DNA of 64,000 nt. Origin: Struthidea cinerea. Lineage: Eukaryota; Chordata; Aves; Passeriformes; Corcoracidae. Location: NCBI GenBank assembly GCA_013397865.1, contig VZTI01003364.1:1439870-1503869 (forward strand), in the 5' to 3' direction. The position numbers were made by a program, and so were the translations under genes. Of the stretch, positions 15,301 through 26,885 are shown piece by piece (the first letter of the stretch is position 1; each line of letters opens with the position of its first letter). Below the pieces are notes generated by a model. It was not told the DNA's origin. It ran no database searches and was given only the letters and a program-made list of their open reading frames with translations.

Positions 15301-18300
15301 AATTATATGCCATTACTCCTTGGAGAAAAGGCACTACTACAACACATTCCTGTACACATGCTGTGAGAAGCTCTCCAAGCTTTTGGCAACAAGCAGTTTC
15401 TAGTTCACATACCTGTGAAATTAGTTCCTCTGGAATGACTGATGCTGGAATCACTGGTTGTGGTTGACTCCCCAGCAGCCCAGATCCTCTGTCACGTCCT
15501 GTGCGTATAACTCTGGTCTGCCTTCGAGAGTCTCGAGCTCCAGCAGATGATCTACCAGAAGATCCTCCTCCACTTCCACCAACCCCTGAACTCCAGCGAC
15601 TTCTAGAAGATTTAGATTATGTATTTATTTAATACAGCAGCATACTTTGGGGACTACTTCAAGAAGTCTTTAGTTTTATTATTAATAGCTTATAAACAGC
15701 CTCTGAAAAATACTGCAGCTTGACTTCATAGACAAACATATACAAATAACTCTCAAAACTAGAAAGAACAAGAACACCAGGAAAACTGATAAAGTTCTGA
15801 AATATGCAGAAGAAATAAAAAAACAGGACTCCAACTGTAATTTGCACTCTTTCCTACTCATAGAGCTGTGTGGATGTATACATACATAAATACATAAAAG
15901 GATCAATTCCCAGATTTTCTAAAAGCAGTAGCAGCAGCATAACATCTAACACTCGTCTGCCAATTTCCTGCTATAAAAGCACACATGCAGCAACTTCACT
16001 GTCAGTGGCTCTGACAGAAGACCACTATACTTAGGTGGGTCTTCTAAAGACTCTGATACTTGATTTACATTAAAAAATTGGTTAAGATTACACTGGAAAA
16101 ATCAAGTAACCTTCTCTACTGCAAAAGAAATCTTATACTACACAGTTCTCTGATCCTCATGTATAGCTTTCAAGAGATACTCTACTTTTTACCTACTCCT
16201 TTTGCAGAAATCAACATCAACTGTACACATTGCAAAAACATGCCTGAACTGACTGAACAGTTTCTTCATTTCTATGAATCAGTACCAAAACAAGGCAACA
16301 AAAAGACAGTGATTTGTAAAAATAGACACCTCACCATCCTTACAACTATCCACTAATAATTATTACCACAGAACTGTGTCAATTGTATCTGCTCTGGATT
16401 TAAGACAAGATAATCTGTTGCCATGAAAGACAAGAGACTCTAGTTAGTTCTTTGAGGTTAACTAAGCTTTATCCTGTAATACACCTTAAAGGATATTGGA
16501 TATGGTATTACTGCTACTTAATAATCTGTATCAGCAGAACCTTCCTCTATAAACCACTTCAAGTCTCAAACGCCTTTCAAGAAAAACATTTAAAATTAGA
16601 CAGGAAAATAAACATACATTCTCTGAAATGGTATCTAATAAATTTACATTGAAAGTCTATCATATGCAGCTATTAAAAGCTAGTTAAGTAAGAACACTTG
16701 TCTTGCATTTTATGCCTTCAGTTGATTACTAGCACCCTTTTTTAATTGCGCTTTCTTTTTCCTCCTGACAAGACCCTGCAACCACAGAGTAACTCAGATG
16801 TCTGCTTCAGACAAGGCCCTGTCAGATACATCTACATTTTCAGGATTCTAGCTAGCAACCACACAGACAATAACAAGACAAGACAAAAAGCAATTCAATG
16901 ATGTTTTTAGGAAAAGTCTTGTCTCATGAGTTAGAAAGAGAATTCTTAAAAAAAAAAAAGATTCTATTGAAAATAAAAAAAAAAAAAAAAGAAAAAAACA
17001 ACAAAGAAGAATGTGACATTTTAAAAAACAACGAGCTAGTTAAACTGTTCTAAAGGTGGGAAGGTGGTTGAGAGGAAAAGAATGGGGCTGAGGGGAAGGA
17101 AGTCAAATTCCACCTACAGAGCAACTCTCAATTCAACCCTCTGCAGGGAGGTGTAGGGTTAAAGAAAAGGTTCCATATTAGATATTAATACTTACTACAG
17201 ATGCATTTTCTACTTTAAGTTATAAACTTAAACATCATTTAGATATCTAACAGTTAAAAACATTTCTATTTGTGTCATAATTCAAATATTCCCTATGTGT
17301 CCTAATTTGGTCCTGTTAAGGAGAATAAGGACACGGCCATTGCTATTAAAGCTGTCCAAACCTAAAATAAATACTAACACAGTACAGAAATCTTTCATTT
17401 CATTTCTGTTCACCTACTAGTTTACCACATCCCTCCACTGTGCAGCAGCATGCTAGCAATTTCCCAAATCCAGTTATCTACTCTAATGGCCCCACAGTTT
17501 GATTGACTTCAGATTCAATTTATTAACATAATTATTCCCTCCAGTTAACAGACTAGTTATAGTGCCTACTGCTACTCTACTAGTTCAGTGACTTTCAACT
17601 ACCTAGTTCTGAGACAGTCAAGAGAAGACATTAGGAACACTTCAGTTGGTCTCTAAGATTCAAACAATTTTAACACATTATACTTGGCTAAGAATAATGA
17701 GGGAAAAAAATGTGATACACATCCCACAGTAAGTTCTTACACATGACAATACTAGTTTGTCTTTAACATTTATCACATGGATTTTTAGGTTCAGATGTGT
17801 AATGATTTCAGAAAAAATTTGGGAAGCTTATAGGGATGGTTATCCTTCATGCAACTAAGGCCCAAATGAAATTAGTTTATTTAGTAATAGAAAACCAACA
17901 AATTCTCTGGCAATTAATGGAAATATGTCATTCCTTCCTCTTAAAAAATCATTTGCATTCTCCTTACTGCAGTTAGTAACCTTAGGAAGCAGCACAGTTG
18001 GACATGTCTTACAAAAACATGTGACAAAGAGATCACTGTCATTATGGAATGAAGATTACTTTACTTTTCTACAAAAAGGGACACCATCAATTTTAAGGCT
18101 AATGACAAGAAAACTGGATCTTTACAGTATATTTTGCATACAGTACAATTTTAAAGGTTCTGAGAAACAACCTTTTCCAAATGTTCCTTTTCTATTACTA
18201 TGTATAGGACCCCAGCTATCAAAACACCACTCATGACTTGGGGCAAGGGAGTGGAAGGCACAAAGCAATGGAGCACATAATGAAGGTTCTTCCTGCATAA

Positions 18301-20418
18301 ATGCACTCATTTCACCTTATGCTTGTAGCCTATCATGGTTTAAATTGATAGTGTCCCTCTAAAAGACTGCTTTTCAAAAATCAAGGTACTAAAAAAACAT
18401 TCAAAAGACGACAGCACAGCCTAAACCAAGTCATTCTTCACACATACATGAAGAACTCTCCGTATCCTATGTGCTGAAGGGTCACTTAAATGTCTGTTAT
18501 TTTAACCAAGTCAATCAAGTGGGTTTTTTTGTTATACCCTACCTACACAACTGCTGTGATTATACGTTCCCTTATACATACTGCATACAATTTATATATG
18601 TGTATACACATATACTCAAATATGGAACAAACAGATTGCAGCCTCAATCCTATCAAAACTTACCCAAGGGTGTTGCCTGCCAGTCTGCCCAGAGTTTCAG
18701 AACCAGACAGAAACCATGGGGAGTCACTAGTCCTGCCTGGCCTGGATGTCCTTCCTGCCCCTGAGCCACTGCTCAACTTTGAACTGAAAGTAAAAGATGG
18801 TAAATCAGTCACAAAACAATCCCAAATGGGTTAAGAACAAAACCTGGAATCCCAGGTTGAAATTCTCAGGGACTTAGTCTGGTAACATACCAGCTTAAGC
18901 AACACCCTTGGGGAATATTCCAAACTAATCTAACTGTATATTAAGAGGTACACTGGAAAAAGAAAGTGGAAAGCATGCCTAACAGACCTTACGTACATCG
19001 GCAATCCATAATAGCACAGTTGCAAATACATATTAAGCTAATTAGTGATTTGAGTTAGCCACTGTGCTAAGTTTTCCTTTAGTGTATACGTACAAATTGT
19101 AATCAGCAGGTGTTCTATCCATAAACCTGAGCCTGAGTACACTACTTTGATATTAAGTGATTTAAATTCAAATATAAACTGTTAATTAGTCCCGTTAAGG
19201 GGGACTTACCTGGACCGAGGACCACAGGTCTAGAAAGTGAGCCTTGCCAGATGGGACCACTTTCAGAGTGGATTCTACATTAAGCTTAACAATTTAACAC
19301 AGATTCTTTCTTAAGGATTATTTTTGGACGAGTTTGTTTCTTGAAGTTAAAGAGAGCCTGTCTCACTTCTTTCAGAATCACATATACTATTTCTTCCTAC
19401 ACCAGTTTGTCAAGCTAGGCTGTTTGGCTGCATCACCATAACCATTGTGTCTCTACTCAAAGTATCCATTCCAAAATCTACTTCGAAAACAAACAAAAAC
19501 AAAAAACAGCAAAGCAGCCAAGCTGCTTACTGAGTTAAAAAAAAAATCTTAGAAGAAAAGCATTTCTTACCCATCACTATTCTCAGGTTTACCCAATTCC
19601 AATCTGTCTGGCTGAACTGAAAAACCAATCCTGCAGACTCTACCATCCTGTATTTAGAACAAGAAAAGCAAGTGTTCAAAACTGAAATGTAAGTCAAGTT
19701 TACAAAAAAAATTAAAACACAAGTCTTCAGTTACTGAATCAATTTAATGTTAGAATAACTAATTTTAACTGTATGGTTTCAAGTTTGTTATCTGAGAAGA
19801 TTTCAGCAACTTACCTCCAGAAGAAATGCAGCGTGATTTGGTCCCACCACACACTGTTTAATAGTGGCCTGTTCCAATACATTCAAAGGCGGGTGGCTGA
19901 AAATAAAAAGTGAGAATTTATAGCATTTTAAAACTTTTCAAGTCTGGGGGGAAAAAAAATCAAGTTGGGCATGGAAGGAAAAATGGGCAGCGGTGGTTAC
20001 CAACAGCAAAAACTTTCAAAAATGACTAAATGTGCATTAATTGAAGCACATAGCACATAAAATGCAGGAAAAAGATCTTAAAAGGCGATGGTTTTCATTT
20101 AATCTAATCAGCAATAAACAACAAGGTTTATACCTCATATTAAGAAGTCATTTCATAATGAAGATTTGAATATAATTTATCATAACTGAGAACCTCTCAT
20201 TTTCTTCCTGTGTTATCTGAACTGTGTTACCTGAAGCATTTCTGGACTTCAGTATCAGTAGCATTGAGGATTTCTACGGCTACATCATCTACAGTACAAT
20301 CATCTGTTTCTTGTTGCTGTTAGAGAAATTGTACTTTCCTAAATGATTTACAGCAGCACGTGATATGCCTTACCTGTTTAAATTATATTTGTTCAGCTTC
20401 TCTGAAACTTCCCTTAAT
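200..20418 (-). CDS. UBR5: UBR5, E3 ubiquitin-protein ligase, 5' coding exons 2-11 (partial gene)
   Basis: UBR5 (EDD) is a very large HECT-type N-recognin that builds ubiquitin chains on nuclear and cytoplasmic substrates and acts in DNA damage signalling and transcription control. Ten exons on the minus strand translate into one continuous frame nearly identical to the mammalian N-terminus as I remember it: start of the N-terminal region, Ser/Gly/Arg-rich linker, UBA domain (about residues 190-235), acidic stretch DDEDGDDGDD, then the start of the RCC1-like region (WKWSESEPYRN). Exon borders all show AG acceptors and GT donors, and codons split across junctions restore the expected residue (S36, G89, G129, E246, E296). 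Residue numbers assume exon 1 gives about 20 codons, as in mammals. Zinc-finger UBR box, MLLE and HECT parts lie beyond position 1. The start codon is not visible and is probably in the assembly gap at 37937-38601. Confidence 0.97.
391..507 (-). CDS. UBR5: UBR5 coding exon 10
   Basis: 117 bases, acceptor tgtttgtag, donor gtactgtat. Encodes DGTKFISIGALYSELVAVSS, then KGELYQWKWSESEPYRNAQ, phase 0 at both ends. It resembles an RCC1-type blade (SSKGELYQWKW). Two substitutions relative to human from memory: C to S in FICIGA and L to V in ELLAV. Confidence 0.96.
508..4545 (-). other. UBR5 intron between exons 9 and 10
   Basis: About 4.0 kb of AT-rich intron with A-rich simple stretches (for example 3225-3245 and the AAAAC-type run near 3452-3500). 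I see no CR1 element, RNA gene or further exon. Short open frames here (for example 2892-3080) show no splice context or family resemblance. Confidence 0.8.
4546..4739 (-). CDS. UBR5: UBR5 coding exon 9
   Basis: 194 bases, acceptor cttcccttag, donor gtacggaat. Encodes (E)RDSELLRERESVLRLRERRW, LDGASFDNERGSTSKEGEPN, LDKKNTPVQSPVSLGEDLQW and WPDK. A strongly charged, probably helical Arg/Glu stretch precedes the beta-propeller-like part. No residue differs from mammalian UBR5 as I remember it. Confidence 0.97.
4740..6712 (-). other. UBR5 intron between exons 8 and 9
   Basis: About 2.0 kb. I scanned by eye for the 18-base VLLLPL microexon known from mammals (pattern on the plus strand: AC, then an 18-base antisense Leu/Pro-coding block, then CT) and found no match. 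A-rich tract near 6310-6330. No other feature. Confidence 0.75.
6713..6862 (-). CDS. UBR5: UBR5 coding exon 8
   Basis: 150 bases, acceptor ctcttatag, donor gtaattttg. Encodes (E)DLMSLLDADIHSAHPSVIID, ADAMFSEDISYFGYPSFRRS and SLSRLGSSR, ending with one base (G) of the next codon. In the human reference isoform, as I recall, the next residues are VLLLPL from an 18-base microexon. Here the G joins exon 9 to give Glu-Arg-Asp directly. Confidence 0.96.
9179..9194. repeat. (AC)8 microsatellite
   Basis: Sixteen bases of perfect AC dinucleotide repeat in a UBR5 intron. Confidence 0.9.
9647..9670. repeat. Poly(A) tract of 24
   Basis: An uninterrupted run of 24 A followed by a short CCAACC and a run of eight C. 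No retroposed body is recognisable beside it, so I treat it as simple sequence. Confidence 0.9.
13515..13674 (-). CDS. UBR5: UBR5 coding exon 7, UBA domain
   Basis: 160 bases, acceptor ctcttacag, donor gtttgtatc. Encodes AQVVLQGKSRSIIIRELQRT, NLDVNLAVNNLLSRDDEDGD and DGDDTASESYLPG plus one base. This is the ubiquitin-associated three-helix bundle (N-L-D-V-N-L-A-V-N-N-L-L is the helix-3 signature) followed by an acidic tract. The UBA domain binds ubiquitin. Only V to I at SRSII differs from the human sequence as I recall it. Confidence 0.97.
13675..15412 (-). other. UBR5 intron between exons 6 and 7
   Basis: About 1.7 kb of AT-rich intron with an A-rich tract near 14652-14680. No recognisable repeat family or additional exon. 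Confidence 0.8.
15413..15602 (-). CDS. UBR5: UBR5 coding exon 6
   Basis: 190 bases, acceptor aatcttctag, donor gtatgtgaa. Encodes SRWSSGVGGSGGGSSGRSSA, then GARDSRRQTRVIRTGRDRGS, then the segment ending ASVIPEELISQ that leads into the UBA domain. Gly/Ser/Arg-rich first half, probably disordered. Confidence 0.96.
15603..18663 (-). other. UBR5 intron between exons 5 and 6
   Basis: About 3.1 kb of AT-rich intron. Interrupted poly(A) tract around 16948-17015. No recognisable transposon, RNA gene or further exon. Confidence 0.8.
18664..18783 (-). CDS. UBR5: UBR5 coding exon 5
   Basis: 120 bases, acceptor tactttcag, donor gtaagtttt. Encodes SKLSSGSGAGRTSRPGRTSD followed by SPWFLSGSETLGRLAGNTL and two bases of Gly129. 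This is a Ser/Gly/Arg-rich, probably disordered linker and a plausible phosphorylation target. There are small substitutions against the mammalian SKLNSNSG. Confidence 0.95.
18784..19570 (-). other. UBR5 intron between exons 4 and 5
   Basis: About 0.8 kb of intron without recognisable features. Confidence 0.8.
19571..19647 (-). CDS. UBR5: UBR5 coding exon 4
   Basis: 77 bases, acceptor taaatacag, donor gtaagaaat. Reads DGRVCRIGFSVQPDRLELGK then PENSD plus two bases of a Gly codon. Compared with my memory of the human protein (KPDNND), D and N are replaced by E and S near the end. The DGRVCRIGF motif resembles a blade strand of an RCC1-like repeat. Confidence 0.95.
19815..19896 (-). CDS. UBR5: UBR5 coding exon 3
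   Basis: 82 bases, acceptor ttattttcag, donor gtaagttg. It encodes HPPLNVLEQATIKQ... and ends ...NHAAFLLE at a codon boundary. Sequence is essentially identical to mammalian UBR5. One leading base completes Ser36 from exon 2. Confidence 0.96.
19897..20373 (-). other. UBR5 intron 2, containing an exon-like segment
   Basis: A 477-base intron between coding exons 2 and 3. Apart from the exon-like block at 20231-20316, described separately, nothing stands out. Confidence 0.8.
20231..20316 (-). other. Exon-like segment in UBR5 intron 2 (candidate poison exon)
   Basis: 86 bases bounded on the minus strand by an acceptor (tttctctaacag, with pyrimidine-rich sequence before it) and a donor (gtaacacag). 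One frame is open across its full length and gives an acidic peptide starting QQETDDCTVDDVAVEI. In the phase forced by exon 2 (which ends AG of Ser36) it instead reads a few residues and then TAG, and 86 is not a multiple of three. Inclusion would therefore truncate UBR5. It is not part of the UBR5 protein as I know it. It may be a regulated poison exon, an exon of an alternative transcript, or chance. The splice sites are seen; use is inferred. Confidence 0.35.
20374..20418 (-). CDS. UBR5: UBR5 coding exon 2
   Basis: 45 bases between acceptor ctgtttcag and donor gtaaggca. It reads (R)LREVSEKLNKYNLN(S), with the first base finishing an Arg codon and the last two (AG) starting Ser36. This is the most upstream coding exon that can be read in the window. 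The preceding exon must end in phase 2 and is expected to encode the 20 or so N-terminal residues. Confidence 0.95.
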
Positions 20419-23400
20419 CTGAAACAGAAAGAAATGAAGCTGTTATTTGATGACATTCTCCACAGCTCACAACATCCGTTCGCACAGCGTATTTACGATG
20501 TTATGGGAACAACTTACCACCTCATTTATTGAGGTTTAATATAAATACTACTTGGTGCTGGGAGTCTCTTTAAGAACTGCGCAGTATTCAGCTTCAAATC
20601 AGGTTTTTGTTTTGGAGGTTTTTTGCTTTGGAGTTTTATCCTTGCCACAGAACCAACATTTGCTTGCATTTCTGTGTGTTTTGCAAGTCACTATAAAAAA
20701 CACTACTCGTGCCTTGTTATAACCATTTGCAACTTCAGTCACAAAATAAACATATGAAGCAATGACCATGAACTGTAGATATACTTGTATTTCCTTGTAT
20801 AAGCTTGAATACAGTATCCCAGAAGAGAAAGAATTATAATCTTCTAGGAAATCAAAGTATGTGGCATGCAAGAGGCAAAAATATGACACTAAATTCCCCA
20901 AAACAGAAAACACAAGGAAACAGAAGTAGAAAAGCCAATGGCAAAAGGGACAAACAATAAATTCTGACTAGCAGAAGAAACAATCCAGAGAAACATCACT
21001 ATTTATACGGTTATGTAAAACATTAACTTTCCGAAAGGTAAAGAATGCTTCCAAAAGTTCAAAATATCCGAACAGATCAAAGAGCCAATCCATATAACAC
21101 TCCTGCTTACAGGATATTGTGTCCAAAAGTGGAAAGCAACAGAGTAATTTCCTAGGTAATTTCTAATCCACTTAGTAAAGATCCTCTATGGGCAGCAAAA
21201 ATGCTGGAGTGGTATCAGGTAGGCATGTCAATTAAAGCCTGGGTTCCTTTCTTCCCAAAGGAGACAAGCAATCTGAAAAAGCTCCTAAAGAGCTTCCAGT
21301 TAGAGTATTTGCATTATATCAAGATATAAAACCAAGATTAATTCTGTAAAAATTATGCAAGGTCTTAATTAAGAAAAAAAATCTCAGCTTTGGTACCATG
21401 TTCATCCTAGCATAAATCAACGCCACCTTTCTAAACCTAACAAAAAGACATGCACACCAGCACTGTTTTCCTCTGTTTGAATCCATGTCCTTAAATCCTT
21501 CATTTTTACTTCCTTCATTTCAGTTTCTACACACAGAGTATGGACAACACACTTCAGCTACTTGCAAACCCTGAGCACGAGAAAGAAAACAGACTAGAGG
21601 TCCAAACAGTGAAATCTTAACATTATCAACAATGTTTAAAGTATTTGCCCTAAGGGAAAAAATAAGGAAAAAATCTCTTAAGTTTGAGAAACAAGGTATT
21701 TTATACTGATAGAAGTAACTTGCAAGCCCAAGAAGAAAGAAATAGTGAAAAGAAGACAGCAGGAAGGAATTGAATATGTTCAGAATTGCCTTTTGCTATC
21801 CAAGCCAAGCTGCCGGTTTGTAAGTAGGCAATTTCACACTCCCAATTTCCAGCCACAACTACTTCACGCAGGCCAAGAGCACATACGCAGATAAGGTTTC
21901 TGTGAAGACAACCCACAAAAGCAAAAGAGGAAACAAAAACTTCCCATGCAATCTGTGCAAAAGGTACTCCACATGACTGAACTACTGTGGGAGACTGTGG
22001 AATGAACCCCAAGCTGAACAGTGCACACTCCACAGTTTATCATACGGTTTTATACAGCAAGCAGGGATTGCTGCATAATATCTAACAAGTTAAACATCCC
22101 TGAAGTTTCATGTCTTGAGTTTATCACCTAACAGTTTCCCACAGGAATCCTGAGCAGATTCCCATTAACATTTCTCTCCTGGCAAACATGAGTAATAATT
22201 ACAGAATAGGAAAATCTACTTTTAAATTCATTGCACTGCCTTTAAGAAAAACTGATGGCAAAAAAAGTAGTGCTTTATTGGAGATGGTTACTAGACTAGT
22301 CTATGAGCAACATTTAAAGCTTCCTTATCTGAGTCTTGTGTCACAAGATCAGACCACTACCAAAGAAATAGACGTATTTAAATTTGAAAAAAATCACCAT
22401 ACTCCTTTTATACACATTAAAAAAAATGAATTAATAGGAAAGAAATATGCTCAGAAAGCTAAGAATATTCAATGAATCCATGAGTAACATCAATCTCAAG
22501 AGAGTAGGTCCATCTGCAACAAGCACAGGCCAAAAGAGATCTAACATTGCTGAAGAGGCTGCTATCGGTCTTTAAAGGGAGGGAGCAGAGAAGGATGTAA
22601 GTGACAATGCTGAAAGTACTACACTCTTCTAGTAGAAAGAAAAAAAAGTAAAAACTATCTCATGCCTCAACCATCTCACATGCAACTGCTGTGACAGCAA
22701 AATTACCAAGTACTTCTTATAAGCTCCTGTAAATCCACAAGGATTTGAATTTGATGCCGAACACCACCAGAGTTGTTCCCTCCTGGGCTGCTGGTTTCAC
22801 CCTCATTCCTCCCCTTTCTTGTGCTGGCACCAGCATTCACATGAACACCAGTCACAAAACCAAACCAGCAGGAAAAGAAGAACAAAGCAGAAAGATGTGT
22901 TTGTATACTCTGTATGGAGAATCTCTCTGTGCAAATAAAAACTTGAAATAATTTCCTGCAGCAATCTAAGCCTTTCTACCTGCATAGTTGCAGGGTATTG
23001 TACCACTGACCCTCTGAAGGGAAAAGCTTATTTAAAATCAGGTTCATTTTAATAATACAGTGCAATAATTTCAACTGATGGTGTTCTGGAGGAAGATGTA
23101 CAGGCAGAGATGATTTAGTCAATTCTCACATTAAGGTCAACATTTTCACTAAAACCTTTCTGTGGTAAAAGAAATCTTCAGTATAAATGCCTTGACAAAC
23201 TATGCTTCAAAAAGTTCTCATTAAAGGCAATTAAACTATTTCAAAGGACAAAGTTAGAAGCAACGCATATTTTGATCACAAATGTTTTTGGAGAAATGCG
23301 CTAGCTTGGCAACACTTTTAGACAAAAAGTTTAGTGATGATGGCTCTTGCATCAAGACACACATTCTTTGAATACTATTACTGAAATTAATACAAAGACA

Positions 23401-25490
23401 GTTGTGAGGAAAAAAAGTCAGTTTGTACAAGCTAAGTAGGGATTTCTTTAATTTCAAGTTTTGCAGCTACAATTTCTAGCCTCTAGAAACCATTCAGAAT
23501 AGAAGGAATCTGTGCTCAAACTAAGCAACCAAAAAGGCTCTAGGTCAGGAGTACCACAGCTCAGATTTCCCACATGGCACTTTTATTCATCACAAGACAT
23601 TATTTTTCTCAAAGAAGATTTCTATTTCCAGACAAGTTCATCTCAGGACCCATCCTTCCACCACATACTGCTTTATAAAAGCGGGTTAGGCTCAAAAAAG
23701 CAAAAAACAGCCAGAGAAACTCCATTTCAAAATACTGAAGGTATGAGGTGCAGAGGAAGAAAAGGTACTCTTTAAAAAAAACAACCAAATAAACAAAACA
23801 TAAACCACACAAACAAAAAACCCCACACCCCAAACCCCCAAAACCGGCTTGGTATGAAGAACAACTTCAAGTAGGGAAATAAAAAATAAAGCTACTTCAG
23901 GCCTGGTAGATTTTTCTAAGTGATCAGGCCTCTTTAAGACAATATGTCAGTAAGGTCTGGAAGCCAACAAACTTATGAGACTTCCACAGCGGAGCAGACA
24001 GAAGTATACAAGTACCGCTACAATGCTTTTCCGAGGGAAGGACAATAATAATAATAACAAGCAGATACCCAAGGGGACACACCCATATGACACAATCAAT
24101 TTAAGCACTGGAGAACAGTATTATATACCTATCTTCACTTAAAAGGTAAATACAACCTTCATCCCTGTCCCTCAGCTGAGACCCTGAAGTGCTCTGAGCA
24201 CAGCAAGCCAGACCCAAGGAAGCACCTATGTGGCCAGTTTACAGGTTTTGGCCCAGCAGAGCTGCACAGCCTCCAAATCAAAGACCTGTCACACCTGCCT
24301 GTCTTGAATCACATGGAAACGAGCTCCTGTGCCTGTCTATCAGTGTCACGAAAACAGAGTCTCAGAAATGCAGAAAATGGACACCAATGAAAATCTTAAG
24401 GGAATACTTTATCTTTGTTTCCTAATCCCAGGATAACTTCAACGCTAGATGCTGTCATTGATGTAAAGTCACAGCCAGCTACCTTCCATGTCACAATACA
24501 GCATACAAAAGGATCCTGCCCTCGACTGCCCTCTCAAACATTAGAGAGCAGCTTCCAAGGGGCAGCCTTCCACAGCTACACCTTTCTCCTACTGGAATAA
24601 ATGAAGATTTAGACTGTGTTTTAAGGCATTCTGGGCAGCAAGGGGGAAGAATCCATAAAATCAAATGCTAAAGTACCACACAAAAGCAGGCAATAAGATT
24701 ATCTGTCGAAAATAAAGTAATGCACGTAAGAAAAAAGAAAAAAAAGAAATCCCAAGCACAAGTACAAAATGACAGCCTCCAAGGTAATCGATACTACTCA
24801 GCAGGGTAGTGGGATAACATGTTTAGACTATAATACATAGATGACTGAAAAGAACTAGATGTCAAAGAAACTCATTGCTCTACTCAGTCACTAACCAGGG
24901 GTACCATGGCTTACACTGTGTCCTCTCCACATTTAAAGAATTATAAATTAGGACTATTTGGTTACTATGTACTAAACCAACACCTACTGTCAAGAAATCC
25001 CCAAGCTGCAAATTCTTAGAAGCTGGAAAAGCATCACTGTATGTTTGCCCTATTCTAACACTGTTCTCCTATCAATCTAGCACTGGTCTCTGCCACAAAC
25101 AGGAGGAAAATAAGATGGATGGACTTCTTGTCTGACTTGAACAGCTGTTCTTGTATTTCATGGTATCAGCCCACACAGGTTTACAGAACATGGCTCCCAA
25201 ACTTTATTTCTTATTTTGCGGGATTTTCAGTTTGATTGATAAACGTAGTTCTGACCACTTAATAGCTCTCTCTGGAACAAAGGTAACACACTGTGCTGAA
25301 TTTGTACTCTGCAGTAAAATGCCAAAATGGCAAACATCAAACAAATTAATGTCCTGAAAACAGTTTTCTGCAATGTCACTGAAAAGTCTTCAGGTAATAC
25401 AGTGACTGCAGAATGAAAATTCTCTAACAGTAGACCATTACTATTTAATGATATAACATTATCTACTGATATACTGATATAATGATATAG

Positions 25491-25512
25491 ATTATCTACT
25501 AATGTAGATAAT
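25491..25512. repeat. Short AT-rich inverted repeat
   Basis: Nine-base arms attatctac and gtagataat separated by four bases, inside a 70-base AT-rich stretch with several gatata repeats (25449-25512). Probably simple-sequence drift. Confidence 0.6.
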
Positions 25513-25756
25513 GACCTACGTTAGGTATAAGCTAGCCCATAAGAAGGTTAAAGCATGACAAGAAAAATTAGCAAAAATAGGATAGTAGCAACAACATCAG
25601 AAGGTTAAACATAGACACCCATCAATAGCTAATATTCAGAATTAAATACACACTGCAGAGGCAGGTAAAATTATTTACCCATTTTCTTCACCTTACAGAG
25701 AATGTAAGCATGTATTTTAGTTCTAGTTTTAAGAAAAAAAAGGAAGATTTCACATC

Positions 25757-26885
25757 ACGGTATAGAAGAACAAGGGGAGAGCAGTAGATACTGTCTAGCA
25801 AGGATTTTAATGCTGTCTTCCACAACATTCTCACGTAGAAGCTGTTGATGTTCAGCCTGGATGAGCAGACAGTGAGGTGAACCAAAAACTGTCTGAACAT
25901 CTGGGTCCAGAGGGTGGTGATTAGCATCATGAGGTCTGGCTGGAGGCCAGCGACAAGCCGTGTGCCCCACGAGCCAAAACTGGGTCCAGTCCTGCTCAAC
26001 ATCCTCATTAACAATCCAGATGATGGGGCAGTGGGTACCCTCAGCAAGTTTGCTGATGACGCCAAACTGCAAGGACTGGTGGATATGCCGGACGTCACAC
26101 TGCTGTACAAAACACAGCAACCTCCTGACCACTAAGGGGAGGCACAAATCCCTGCACCTCGGGAGGAACAACCACATGCACAAGAACAAGCACATGCCAG
26201 AGACTGCCCACCTGGAGAACAGCGTGGCAGAAAAAGACCTGAAGTTCTGGTGGACACCAGGTTGAACATGAGCCAACATGCCTTGCAGCAAAGAAGGCAA
26301 ATGGCTTTCTGGCTACAATAGAGAAAGTATTGCCAGCATGCTGAGGCAGCCAATCCTCTTCATTCAGCACTCATGAGGCCATATCTGGAGTTCTGGGCTC
26401 CTCACTACAAGAGAGACATGAACATACTGGACAAAGTCTAGCAAAGGGACACAAAAATGATTAAGAGACTAGAGCATCTCTCAAAAGAGGAAAGGTTGAG
26501 AGAGTTGGGACTTCAGCCTAGGGAAGAGAAAGCTCTGGGGGGGATCTTACAACATATATGAACACCTAAAGCAAGGGTAGTAAAGGGGACAGAGCCAGGT
26601 TCTTTCCAGTGGCACCCAGTGAAAGGCAGGGAGGCAGTAGACCCACACCAAAACACAAAAGGTTTTTCTGAACATCAGGGAACATTTCCTTTGCTGTGAG
26701 GGTGACCAATTACTCACACAGGGTGCTCAGGGAGGTTGTAGAGTCTCAGCCCTTGAGAGTTACTGAAAAGCCATCTGAACACAGTCCTGGGCAACCAGCT
26801 GTAGATGGCCGTGCCTGGGAATGGGACCAGATGATATCCAGAGATCCCTTCCAACTTCAGCCATTCTACAACTGATATTGAGGAC
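25757..26885 (+). mobile_element. CR1 LINE fragment with decayed ORF2 and 3' end
   Basis: A non-LTR retrotransposon remnant oriented opposite to UBR5 in its intron 1. It begins near gaagaacaaggggagagcag, a typical reverse transcriptase segment, and includes the frame at 25914-26135 with the recognisable RT stretch LGPVLLNILINNPDDG followed by LSKFADDAKL, where the catalytic motif F-A-D-D survives. Downstream are the CR1 C-terminal region (gagagagttgggacttcagcc) and the 3' untranslated end (cagagatcccttccaact). Several frameshifts and stops break the reading frame, so it is dead. The 5' part is missing, as is usual for CR1. Confidence 0.88.

Noticed and set aside
22188..22475. Lysine-rich open frame of 95 codons in UBR5 intron 1
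   Set aside because: AT-rich composition explains the lysines; no similarity to a known protein or LINE product that I could recognise.
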